DNA of 64,000 nt, taken from Candidatus Electrothrix scaldis (GTDB lineage: Bacteria > Desulfobacterota > Desulfobulbia > Desulfobulbales > Desulfobulbaceae). The notes beneath the pieces are model-generated. The model made no database searches, had not been told where the DNA came from, and worked only from the letters and a program-made list of their open reading frames with translations. The first letter of the stretch is position 1. Every line of letters starts with the position of its first letter. This document shows, piece by piece, positions 56,819-64,000 of this stretch. The position numbers and the translations under genes were made by a program. The stretch spans positions 2,737,826 through 2,801,825 of the forward strand of contig CP138355.1 in the NCBI GenBank assembly GCA_033584155.1, read 5' to 3'.

Positions 56819-57094
56819 CCATCCACCCGTTGCAGGGGCGAATCCCCGTGTTCGCCCTGATATGTCGGTTGCCGTAACGGGCAGGCACAGGGACCTGCCC
56901 CTACGCCGCCCCATCCACCCGTTGTAGGGGCGAATCCCCGTGTTCGCCCTGATATGTCGGTTGCCGTAACGGGCAGGCACGGGGACCTGCCCCTACGCCA
57001 CCCCATCCACCCGTTGTAGGGGCGAATCCCCGTGTTCGCCCTGATATGCCGATTGCCGTAACGGGCAGGCACAGGGACCTGCCCCTACCCACCC
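56819..57094. repeat. Three tandem 92-bp units of a hairpin element
   Basis: Units at 56819-56910, 56911-57002 and 57003-57094, differing from each other at only about three to six positions. Each contains GTAGGGGCGAATCCCCGTGT near its start and ACCTGCCCCTAC near its end, giving GTAGGGGC/GCCCCTAC inverted ends. Related single copies lie at 60689-60762 and 62390-62450. A partial relative is at 56786-56815. Confidence 0.85.
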
Positions 57095-57098
57095 CCGA

Positions 57099-60000
57099 TC
57101 ATTCCCCGCCCGCATACGGCGCAAAGGCCCGCTCCGCCTTACTGCGGTATGCAGCAGCCCGGCTCTCATCGCCCTGCTGCTCGGCAATGTAGGCCAGCAG
57201 CCCGTAGGTCGTCCATATCTGCGCTGCTGCCGGGTCAAGGGTTTCCTTAATGGCCAGCCCTTCCTCAGCCAGGCTGCGGGCCTCGTCCAGACGGGCCGGG
57301 TCATCTTTCAGCAGATCAGCAAGGTTGTTGAGGGTGCGGGCGGTATTGGGCCGGTCTTCCGCAGTTTGGAAGGTTGTCAATGCCTTGCTATACCATTGCT
57401 CCGCCTCTGCCTTGCGATCTGTGTACTCACAGACCTGGGCGAGCTGCTGCCAGCTTGCGCCAGCCCCATTGCTGCCAGCCAGCAGCCCTTGTTCCACCCT
57501 TAACTGGGCTGCTTTCCGATATGCATCATTTGCCGCCTCCCACTGCTTTGCGAGCTGATAAACTATACCTAGATTATGCCAAACTATAGCTTCCTCTCTA
57601 GGTTCATTCATGCTTTGCCAAAAGATCAAGGTATCCTTGTATCGTTCCTCTGCCTCAGCCAGCTCACCCTGTATCCGGGCCAGGGTGCCGAGCCGGCCTA
57701 TAATTACCGCCATAGCCCGTATATCACCCAGCTCCTCATCAATCTTCAAGGCGGCTTGATAGGCTATCCTGGCCTCGTCATATAGTCTCTGATCACGAAG
57801 CACATCAGCCATATCCGTCCAGGCAGAGCTGGTCTGCCGCTGCACCCCGTCGTCCTGCTCCAACCGAGCCAATTCCTCCAGCTCCTGCCGGTAAAGCTGC
57901 TCCGTCTGCCCAAGCTGGCCTTGGGATTTAAAGCAGCGGCCCAGCATGTGCAGGGTGATGCAGCGGTTATAGCTGGGAGTCTCCTCCAGTCCGGCGAGGA
58001 TGTCGGCAAAGACCTGTGCTGCTGCTCCGGGCTGACCGTTCTGCCAAAGCTGCTCGCCCTTATTGCTTTGGGCAAGAAACCATGCCTGTGACCCCACTGC
58101 GCCGCCTGCTTTACTGGCCGCTTCGGTCAGTTCCTCAATGTCCCGCCGCATTCCGAAGTCACGCAGAAACCATTTAACTGTAGCAGCAAAGTCCATCCCC
58201 TCTTCAGCCCTGCCTGTCTGCAAGGCGGTATGGACCGCCCGGAGCAGGTTAGGCAGCTCGTATTGAACGCTGGTGCAGGCAGCATGGGGATTTGTCTCGT
58301 CCAGCTTATACAGCTCCCAAGATAGCTTGTAATATTCCTGCCAGTAGCCTTGCAGCAGCGTGTCCTGCTCCTCCTTATCCAATCGTTGCCACAGGGCCGG
58401 GGCCAGGGTGGGGTGGAAGCGGAGGAAGATCAGGTCACTCTCCATCACTCGCTCGGCCTGCATAAGCCCGGCAATAAGCAGAGAGATGCGCAGTTCCTGC
58501 CAGTTCGCCTCCTTGAGGCCGGTCACATCCTCTATCATCGCTTCCAAACATCCCCCCTGAAACACCCCCAACCGAGGCAGCCACTGCCTGCACTGCTCGG
58601 GCAGTTGCTCAAGGGACAGCTCCAGAGAGGCAAGCAGGGAGCGGTCTGCCTGATTCACCGGCTGCTCCTCCAGCAGGGCCTCCAGTCGTTCCCCCACATC
58701 TGCCGGGCCGCGCTGCTTGAGCTGTTGCGCCAGCAGGGAGATGGACAGGGGATGAAAGCCCACCTTGGCGAACAGCCTGATCAGCACATCACGGCGGGGT
58801 CGCTTGAACCTGCTCTTGGGCGGCAGACGGCGCAGGCTGTCAAACCAGTCCACGCTATCGCCCGCTTGCAGGCCCTGCAAGGCAAGGCTTTGGTGGCTGA
58901 AGTCACCGGCCAGGGGATAGCCGGGATGGTTGCAATCCGGTTGCCGGGAGGTGAGCAGCACCCGACTGGCCCCGGCCTCGGACCAGGACAGGGCCGCATC
59001 CAGCAGCTCGCCCAGGATGTTGTCAGCAGCCAAGGTCTCCAGGTTGTCCAGGATCAGCAGGGTGGGAGTCTCTGCCAGCGATGCCCGGGCCGCATCCGCA
59101 TCCAGCAGGCTTTGCTCAAAGGTCGTGCTCATGGTCGCAACGGCCATACTCACCGGGTCGCTGCCCTGATAGGCGGCATAGCTGATCATGCAGACCCGTT
59201 GAAACAGGCCAGTGCGCAGGAGCCAGCGGCCTGCTTCCAGGGCTAAGGCGGTCTTGCCCTGTCCCCCAAAGCCGGTGATGGAGAAGCGGCGGCAGTCCTC
59301 CACCCCAAAGGCCCGTTCGATCCGCCATAACTCCCTGCTGCGCCCGAAAAAGCCGGAGGGCTGCGGCTTGGGCAGATTGTGGAGCAGGGCAGGGCCGGAT
59401 TCCGGGCTGTCATCGGCCTCGCTCCTGAGCAGGGCCATATCCGCCCCGCTCTGATACAGGGCAGGCAGGAACCAGTCATACAGGTTCAGCCTGAACTCCT
59501 CGGCCAGTCCTGCCCCGCGCAGACGGATACCGCGTTCCGGGTTAAAGAGCAGGGCGTGCCGGGCCTCGTCCAGGGACCGGGCCACTGTCGCGCCTTCAAA
59601 CAGGCTGGCGTAGAACTCGGCAAAGAGCTGCTCTGCCGTGCTGACCAGCACGCTGTGGGTCATGGCGATGACCGCAGGAATGCCCGCATGGACCAGCCGG
59701 GCCGCACAGCCGCTCATGGGGTCTTTGCTGTCCATTGCTGCGGACTGACAGGCGGAAAGCACCACCAGGCCTGCATGGTTCTGATGGAGCAGCGAGCCGA
59801 ACTTCTCCGCCGCAACCCGGTCCTTGTTGCCCTCCTCGTCCTCAAACAGGAGCCAGCCCTGCTGCCTGTCCGCAGCTGCCGTATCCCCCTTGACGGTCTC
59901 GCCTTTCCCGCCTGTGTCTGCCTCGCTGTCTTTGCCAAACACCCCGTGCCCGTCAAAGTGGATGATGTCCACCCTGGGCAGCCGGGGATCACGCAAGCGT

Positions 60001-60638
60001 TTGCGCAGGGCCTCCAGGGTCGGGGGCCGGAGAAACTCCACCTCCACCCGTTGCTGCTTCTGGTCCGCCAGGGCAGTCAGCACGGCATCGGCATCACGGC
60101 GGGGATCAATAAAGCTGGCCCCGTCTGGTCTGCTGACAATAAAGAGGAGATGCAGATTGGGCTTGACTTCACGAGGCTTGGGGCTGCGGCCCTGTCCCGC
60201 GCTTGGCAGGCCCCGCCGGATGGAGATAGGCGGCTGCTCGTTGACAAGAAAGGTGCCGCCCGGCGTATGGAGCAGCTCCCAGGGCAGGGTCAGCACGGCA
60301 GGATGGTCAGCAGCAATACTGAGCACCCGGCCTTCCTCGTTGCTCTCCAGAAAGCGGTCAAAGAGCTTGGCCGCCTTGCGCTCACCTTCCAGGGCAGCCT
60401 CAAACAGGGCGGTTCCCCAGAGCGGTAGCTGCTCCTGCACGGCAAGGGCGCGGGCATCATCGGGCTCGGCAGCATAGCTGGTGCCGTAGTCCTCCAGATA
60501 CCAGCGCAGTTCGTTCAGGTCTTCTTCCTTAAGCGGACTGGTGAACTCGGCTGGCGGGGTAGGGGGTGCCTTGTCGCTGGACAGGGAGACCATAACGTGG
60601 TCGGCATCGGTGAAGGTCAGTTGCAGTTCTATGGACAT
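57099..60638 (-). CDS. CHAT protease - STAND-type NTPase - TPR protein
   Basis: 1179 residues from ATG 60636-60638, chosen for GGAGGAACC upstream. A longer frame reaches 60746 but only adds residues encoded by the repeat element. Domain order: an N-terminal region of unknown fold, then a CHAT protease (about 130-385) with catalytic His in HFDGHG (H231) and Cys in LSACQSA (C297). Next is an NTPase with GFGGQGKT (K462), LLILDNLETL and a helical module, then TPR-type repeats from about 840 to the end. CHAT-NTPase-TPR proteins are linked to regulated proteolysis and abortive-infection-like defence. The neighbouring small membrane protein (60767-61189) may be its partner or substrate. Confidence 0.9.
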   Translation of the reverse strand: MSIELQLTFTDADHVMVSLSSDKAPPTPPAEFTSPLKEEDLNELRWYLEDYGTSYAAEPDDARALAVQEQLPLWGTALFEAALEGERKAAKLFDRFLESNEEGRVLSIAADHPAVLTLPWELLHTPGGTFLVNEQPPISIRRGLPSAGQGRSPKPREVKPNLHLLFIVSRPDGASFIDPRRDADAVLTALADQKQQRVEVEFLRPPTLEALRKRLRDPRLPRVDIIHFDGHGVFGKDSEADTGGKGETVKGDTAAADRQQGWLLFEDEEGNKDRVAAEKFGSLLHQNHAGLVVLSACQSAAMDSKDPMSGCAARLVHAGIPAVIAMTHSVLVSTAEQLFAEFYASLFEGATVARSLDEARHALLFNPERGIRLRGAGLAEEFRLNLYDWFLPALYQSGADMALLRSEADDSPESGPALLHNLPKPQPSGFFGRSRELWRIERAFGVEDCRRFSITGFGGQGKTALALEAGRWLLRTGLFQRVCMISYAAYQGSDPVSMAVATMSTTFEQSLLDADAARASLAETPTLLILDNLETLAADNILGELLDAALSWSEAGASRVLLTSRQPDCNHPGYPLAGDFSHQSLALQGLQAGDSVDWFDSLRRLPPKSRFKRPRRDVLIRLFAKVGFHPLSISLLAQQLKQRGPADVGERLEALLEEQPVNQADRSLLASLELSLEQLPEQCRQWLPRLGVFQGGCLEAMIEDVTGLKEANWQELRISLLIAGLMQAERVMESDLIFLRFHPTLAPALWQRLDKEEQDTLLQGYWQEYYKLSWELYKLDETNPHAACTSVQYELPNLLRAVHTALQTGRAEEGMDFAATVKWFLRDFGMRRDIEELTEAASKAGGAVGSQAWFLAQSNKGEQLWQNGQPGAAAQVFADILAGLEETPSYNRCITLHMLGRCFKSQGQLGQTEQLYRQELEELARLEQDDGVQRQTSSAWTDMADVLRDQRLYDEARIAYQAALKIDEELGDIRAMAVIIGRLGTLARIQGELAEAEERYKDTLIFWQSMNEPREEAIVWHNLGIVYQLAKQWEAANDAYRKAAQLRVEQGLLAGSNGAGASWQQLAQVCEYTDRKAEAEQWYSKALTTFQTAEDRPNTARTLNNLADLLKDDPARLDEARSLAEEGLAIKETLDPAAAQIWTTYGLLAYIAEQQGDESRAAAYRSKAERAFAPYAGGE

Positions 60639-60688
60639 GGAGGTTCCTCCGGTGACAGGGTGATGGTGAGTGTGATGGTAAGTGCGGG

Positions 60689-60762
60689 GTAGGGGCGAAT
60701 CCCTGTGTTCGCCCTGTTTCTGGATTGTTACGCGATGGGCAGGCACAGGGGCCTGCCCCTAC
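60689..60762. repeat. Single copy of the GTAGGGGC hairpin element
   Basis: GTAGGGGCGAATCCCTGTGT begins at 60689 and CCTGCCCCTAC ends at 60762. It matches the flanks of the 92-bp unit but the middle is different. It lies in the gap between the CHAT gene and the small membrane-protein gene. Confidence 0.8.
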
Positions 60763-60766
60763 GGGA

Positions 60767-61189
60767 TCATGCTTCCATACAGATGGCTGTGCAACCAAGG
60801 TGCATGACGATCACAGCCAGGGCAACAGCAAGGATCTCCAGGGCATTGCCGGCAAAGCCCATTGCCGCGAGGATGGCCCCAAAGGACTCCAGCACGGCCC
60901 TGCTGCTCAGGTCGCGGTATGTCAGCCATTGCTTGTTCAGCACGCCGCCCTCCTCGCAGAGGTCGCTATAGGCTGCCTGCTTGAAGCGCTGCCAGAAGGC
61001 CTGCGGGTCCTCCTTACTTACTTTGGCAATGACCTGCCATTGTTCCGGGGCGCGCTCCGGGAGGTCCTCGGGTTCCTCATCAGACTTGAAGTCACCGTAA
61101 GGGAAGTCGCTGCTTTGTAGCTCTCTGAGTTGTATATCGATGTCCAGGGAAAGGCTATCCAGCTGACCAGGGGTAAAGGGTGTAGGCAT
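60767..61189 (-). CDS. Small membrane protein beside the CHAT gene
   Basis: 140 residues with AAGGAG upstream. An acidic, proline-rich soluble N-terminal half (about 1-60, EEPEDLPERAPEQW) is followed by a helical segment. A C-terminal hydrophobic region (about 98-136) could form one long or two short membrane helices and ends in a few residues. No family is recognised. Same strand and 128 bases upstream of the CHAT start, separated by the repeat element. Its size and C-terminal membrane region fit a protease-released membrane effector, but that is speculation. Confidence 0.7.
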   Translation of the reverse strand: MPTPFTPGQLDSLSLDIDIQLRELQSSDFPYGDFKSDEEPEDLPERAPEQWQVIAKVSKEDPQAFWQRFKQAAYSDLCEEGGVLNKQWLTYRDLSSRAVLESFGAILAAMGFAGNALEILAVALAVIVMHLGCTAICMEA

Positions 61190-61292
61190 GGTGTTGGGCT
61201 CCTTATGCTCTGAAGGGAATGTATCTGCTGCGCTGTCTCATTAACGGCTCAGGATTATAACAGAACAGGACAGTACAGCCCAAGGGAAAGTT

Positions 61293-64000
61293 TTAGAACA
61301 GGCTCAACTGCTTGCCTGCCCGCTTCTTCCTCTTTTTGCCAGGGGAGGGCGGGCTCCTGAGCAGGTCTGGTGGGATGTCGTTCAGGAAGCGGGAAGGGGT
61401 GCGTTGCTCAAGCCCGGTAAAGCCTGGTCGCTCGCTCGCCCCGGTGAGATAGAGCACTTCAGCAGCACGGGTCATGCCGACGAAGAAGAGCCGCCGTTCC
61501 TCGGCAAGATGCTCCTGCTCTGCCTCTGGGGTCAGTTCGGTGCGGGGCGTCAGGGGGAGGAGCCCTTCCTCGCAGCCCACCAGAAACACGGCCCGGAACT
61601 CCAGGCCCTTGGCCGCATGTAAGGTGGTGAGCAGCACGGCCTCGGCCCGGTCATCATAGATAAGGCTGTCCTGGTGCCTGCGCAGATGCTGGGCAAAGGC
61701 AGACAGGGAAGGAGAGGAGGCCGCCATCTGGTAGAAGCGGACCAGCTCTGCGGCTTCCTGGTCCAGCTCAGAGGCCGATACTGCTGTCTCGTAGTCCAGC
61801 GGGTACTGCGCATAGAGTAGGTCCACGGCCTTGGCAACAGACCCCTGCTCGGCCAGCAGGGGAGCCAGCTCCTCCATTGCCTTGATACTCTGCTGCACCG
61901 GCCTGGGCAGGTCTGCATTGCCGGCATTGACCGCATCCACAAGGGCGGGCAGCGGTTCCTTGTCCGGGTGCTCAGAGAGTACGGTCTCAGCAGCAGCCAG
62001 CCCCCTGGCCCCGATCCCCTTTTCCTGTCCAAGGAGGAAGAGCAGCTCTGCTGCATCAATCCGGCCCCCTGCCAGCAGGCACCAGTAGGCAATGGGCTTG
62101 AGCTCACCGCGCAGGTAGAAGGGCTGCATATCAACCACCTGACAGGGAATGCCACGTTCGGCCAGGGCCTGGGCAATGACCCCGGCCTGGGCAGAGGTGC
62201 GGTACAGGACGGCTATGTCCGAGAGGGCCAGGCTTCCCCCGGTCCCCGGCCCATCAATGAGGCGGTCGATCTCCCGGTGAGAGGTGCCTCCCAGGAGCTG
62301 CTGGACCTGCCCGGCAATATAGCTGGCCTCTGCCCTGGCATTAGGGGCAAGGGCGCGGAAGATGATGCCTGTTGTCAGTATATGTTGTAGTAGGGACAGG
62401 CCCCTGTGCCTGTCCGGTGGGCAAGGGCGAATACAGGGGGTCGCCCCTACAGTATCCTCTTCATGGTTGCCTGCAATCACGGCAACTGCTGCCCGGAGGA
62501 TATTGGCCCCACTCCGGTAGTTGGTTGTCAGCTGGTGGAACTCGGGTTCCTGCTCCGCGATAAAGCGGTGGAACCAGGCAGGTCGGGAGCCACGAAAGCC
62601 GTAGATGGCCTGGTCCGGGTCGCCAATGGCAAAGACCGTAGCGGTGTCGGCCAGCAGGCGCACCAGCTCATACTGGGCCGCATTGAGGTCCTGGAACTCA
62701 TCCACCAGCAGGTGGGCCGTGGCCTGGCGCAGTTCTTCAGTAAAGCCTGCATCAGTGTGAAGCAGGGCAGTACAGGCAGGCACGATCTCGTCCAGGTCCA
62801 GCAGGTTATGCTCACGGAGATACTGGAAATAGGCCTGCAAGGGCAGGGGACAATCGCCGGGTTCCGGCAGGACCGCCTGTTCAGCCAGAAAGAGGCCCGC
62901 CTCCTGCCGGAGCTGTCTGCGCTCCCGCTCGCTGAACTGGGGATACTGCCTGCGGAAGACCCAGGCCCGCATCTCCGGGCCAGCCAGTTGCAGGGCAGGA
63001 TTATGGCGGCGCAGCCAATGGAGGCAGAAACCGTGAAAGGTGTCCACCCGCACGGCCTGCTCCGCCCCTTCCCTGACAGCCGCAAGCCGCTGGCGCAGCT
63101 CTTCTGCGGCCTTATTGGTAAAGGTGATCACCGTACAGCGATCCTGCTTCCCGGCCAGCAGCCCGAGGACTCGCTGCACCAGGGTGTGGGTCTTGCCCGT
63201 TCCTGGTCCGGCCTGAACAATGACCCGCCGGGCCTCACTGTCCACGGCAGCTTGCTGGTCCGGGTTCAGTGCCCTCTTGGCCTGCATGGGGCTGACTTGG
63301 GACTTCTTCCTGCTGATCACTGTCCTGTTCGCCTTCTTTTTCCTTCGGGTCTTGGCCGGGGTCATGCCAAAGAGGTTGAGCTGACCAGCCAGCTGCTCCT
63401 GTTCATCCTCGGCAAAGACCCGGATCACCCCGAACTCGCCATCAAAGCCGGGCTTACGGATGACCTTGTTCTCCCGTACCCGCTGGATTGCTGTGCCCAG
63501 CAGGGGCGAGGCCGTGTTGAGCTCCTCAATGGGTGTGTCCAGCAGGATGGTGAACTCGGAGCCGAAGGTCGTGATCAGCTTGCCGTAGACCGTGCCCACC
63601 TTCTTGGTTGCTGGCCCGCAGCTGAACAGCTCGCCCAGCACCTCGGCCAGCGGGATCAGGCTATGCACTGCCGGGGAACCCTGGGGCCATTGCGGCTTGT
63701 CCCGATCAGCCAGCTCCATGACTCGGTAGAGTACCCCGATGGTCATGGGTCTGCCGCATTGCGGGCAGATGCCGTCCGCCTCCACGGTCTGGGCCGGTTC
63801 CAGGCAGACCCCGCATTTGCGGTGGCCGTCGCAATGGTACTTACCCTCCTCCGGGTAGAACTCCACCGTGGCCTGGAAACGTTGCTGTCCCTCCCCATCA
63901 ACCGGGTTGCGCAGGGCCTCTTTGAGGGCGGGGAAGCTCAGTTCGGCAGCAAAGATATTGACCTCGCGGCCCAGCTTAGAAGGAGAGTGGCAGTCGGAGT
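61293..64000 (-). CDS. EndoQ-like PHP nuclease fused to UvrD/Rep helicase (5' end outside window)
   Basis: 901 residues visible. The frame stays open to the window edge with no stop; a GTG at 63866 is internal. The visible N-terminal part matches the latter half of endonuclease Q (TIGR00375 type): SDCHSPSKLGRE with metal-ligand DxH, EFYPEEGKYHCDGHRKCGVC, CPQCGRPMTIGVLYRV, and a zinc-binding set of cysteines. From about residue 245 it is a superfamily 1 helicase: GPGTGKTHTL, LLVDEFQDLN, IGDPDQAIYGFRGS, TLHAAKGLEF and the last motif FFVGMTRAAEVLYL. EndoQ cleaves beside deaminated bases, and the fused helicase would unwind from the nick. A hairpin element (62390-62450) is embedded in frame. Confidence 0.92.
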   Translation of the reverse strand, partial: SDCHSPSKLGREVNIFAAELSFPALKEALRNPVDGEGQQRFQATVEFYPEEGKYHCDGHRKCGVCLEPAQTVEADGICPQCGRPMTIGVLYRVMELADRDKPQWPQGSPAVHSLIPLAEVLGELFSCGPATKKVGTVYGKLITTFGSEFTILLDTPIEELNTASPLLGTAIQRVRENKVIRKPGFDGEFGVIRVFAEDEQEQLAGQLNLFGMTPAKTRRKKKANRTVISRKKSQVSPMQAKRALNPDQQAAVDSEARRVIVQAGPGTGKTHTLVQRVLGLLAGKQDRCTVITFTNKAAEELRQRLAAVREGAEQAVRVDTFHGFCLHWLRRHNPALQLAGPEMRAWVFRRQYPQFSERERRQLRQEAGLFLAEQAVLPEPGDCPLPLQAYFQYLREHNLLDLDEIVPACTALLHTDAGFTEELRQATAHLLVDEFQDLNAAQYELVRLLADTATVFAIGDPDQAIYGFRGSRPAWFHRFIAEQEPEFHQLTTNYRSGANILRAAVAVIAGNHEEDTVGATPCIRPCPPDRHRGLSLLQHILTTGIIFRALAPNARAEASYIAGQVQQLLGGTSHREIDRLIDGPGTGGSLALSDIAVLYRTSAQAGVIAQALAERGIPCQVVDMQPFYLRGELKPIAYWCLLAGGRIDAAELLFLLGQEKGIGARGLAAAETVLSEHPDKEPLPALVDAVNAGNADLPRPVQQSIKAMEELAPLLAEQGSVAKAVDLLYAQYPLDYETAVSASELDQEAAELVRFYQMAASSPSLSAFAQHLRRHQDSLIYDDRAEAVLLTTLHAAKGLEFRAVFLVGCEEGLLPLTPRTELTPEAEQEHLAEERRLFFVGMTRAAEVLYLTGASERPGFTGLEQRTPSRFLNDIPPDLLRSPPSPGKKRKKRAGKQLSLF
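62390..62450. repeat. GTAGGGGC hairpin element inside the helicase gene
   Basis: On the minus strand, GTAGGGGCGACCCCCTGTAT starts at 62450 and GGCCTGTCCCTAC ends at 62390, with the same flanks as the copy at 60689-60762. It is translated within the helicase as IRPCPPDRHRGLSLL between the motif III/IV region and ALAPNARAEASYIAGQ. The insertion leaves the frame open. Confidence 0.8.

Larger units (their letters stand above)
56142..57098. other. Repeat-rich noncoding region
   Basis: 957 bases holding three unrelated repeat blocks, annotated separately: a 23-bp array, a paired-hairpin element and a 92-bp tandem array. No gene is seen. Confidence 0.6.

Noticed and set aside
59379-60428. Long open frames antisense to the CHAT gene
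   Set aside because: High G+C opens opposite frames; the minus strand carries the recognisable CHAT and NTPase motifs.
60639-60746. N-terminal extension of the CHAT protein
   Set aside because: The extra 36 codons come from the hairpin element and the gap; ATG 60638 has a strong ribosome binding site.
63730-63866. GTG at 63866 as the start of the helicase gene
   Set aside because: The frame continues upstream through EndoQ-conserved sequence (SDCHSPSKLGRE) to the window edge, so the start lies outside.

Overview
The window is a Gram-negative bacterial chromosome segment of medium G+C. Gene content points to Desulfobacterota, most likely the Desulfobulbales, and possibly the cable-bacteria lineage. 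The grounds are a CooC-type ATPase, a bacterial aconitase of the type common in delta-proteobacteria, an SH3-and-anchor protein, DctQM TRAP permeases, a full Mla lipid-transport operon, and dispersed GC-rich hairpin repeats beside a CHAT-NTPase-TPR protein. The lineage is an inference from gene families; there is no rRNA in the window to confirm it.

Layout. 1-4250: two insertion-sequence transposases in tandem (IS1380-like and ISKra4-like), then a gene-poor stretch with a degenerate 21-bp tandem array. 4250-7913: a minus-strand run of four genes (small membrane protein, retropepsin-like protease, unknown protein, DUF445 membrane protein). 8230-13384: CooC-like ATPase, then ftsE-ftsX-envC-like and a CtpA-type S41 protease, a cell-envelope and division block. 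13622-26026: tRNA-Gly(CCC), then the classical rimP-nusA-ylxR-infB-rbfA-nrnA-truB-rpsO-pnp translation and RNA-decay cluster. A 2.3-kb accessory cassette splits rpsO from pnp; it holds an EEP-fold nuclease with an overlapping partner and a UPF0175/DUF3368 toxin-antitoxin pair. 26217-29252: a REC-PATAN-roadblock regulator and serA. 29448-33312: an accessory stretch with small proteins, a 105-bp tandem duplication of palindromes, a membrane-tethered serpin and a voltage-gated potassium channel; the last two each carry a zinc ribbon. 33633-35564: aconitase. 36184-41090: mlaEFD-mlaA-mlaC plus a LolA-like protein, behind a promoter that overlaps a TetR-type operator. 41185-43343: hslU and hslV. 43509-48955: SH3 protein, MFS transporter, MltF-like transglycosylase and DctM/DctQ. 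49619-53139: ftsH, folP and a membrane protein. 53289-64000: a large secreted beta-helix protein, arrays of hairpin repeats, a CHAT-NTPase-TPR protein paired with a small membrane protein, and a fused EndoQ-UvrD/Rep repair enzyme that runs off the window end.

How it fits together. Housekeeping clusters (translation, division, lipid transport, proteolysis) are interleaved with accessory cassettes. The best candidates for something undescribed are: (i) the CHAT-NTPase-TPR plus small membrane protein pair at 57099-61189; (ii) the EEP nuclease and partner inserted between rpsO and pnp; (iii) a two-hairpin motif present upstream of aconitase and between hslV and hslU, in which the first stem is kept despite different sequence; and (iv) a family of short terminal-inverted-repeat elements, one copy of which lies in frame inside the helicase gene.
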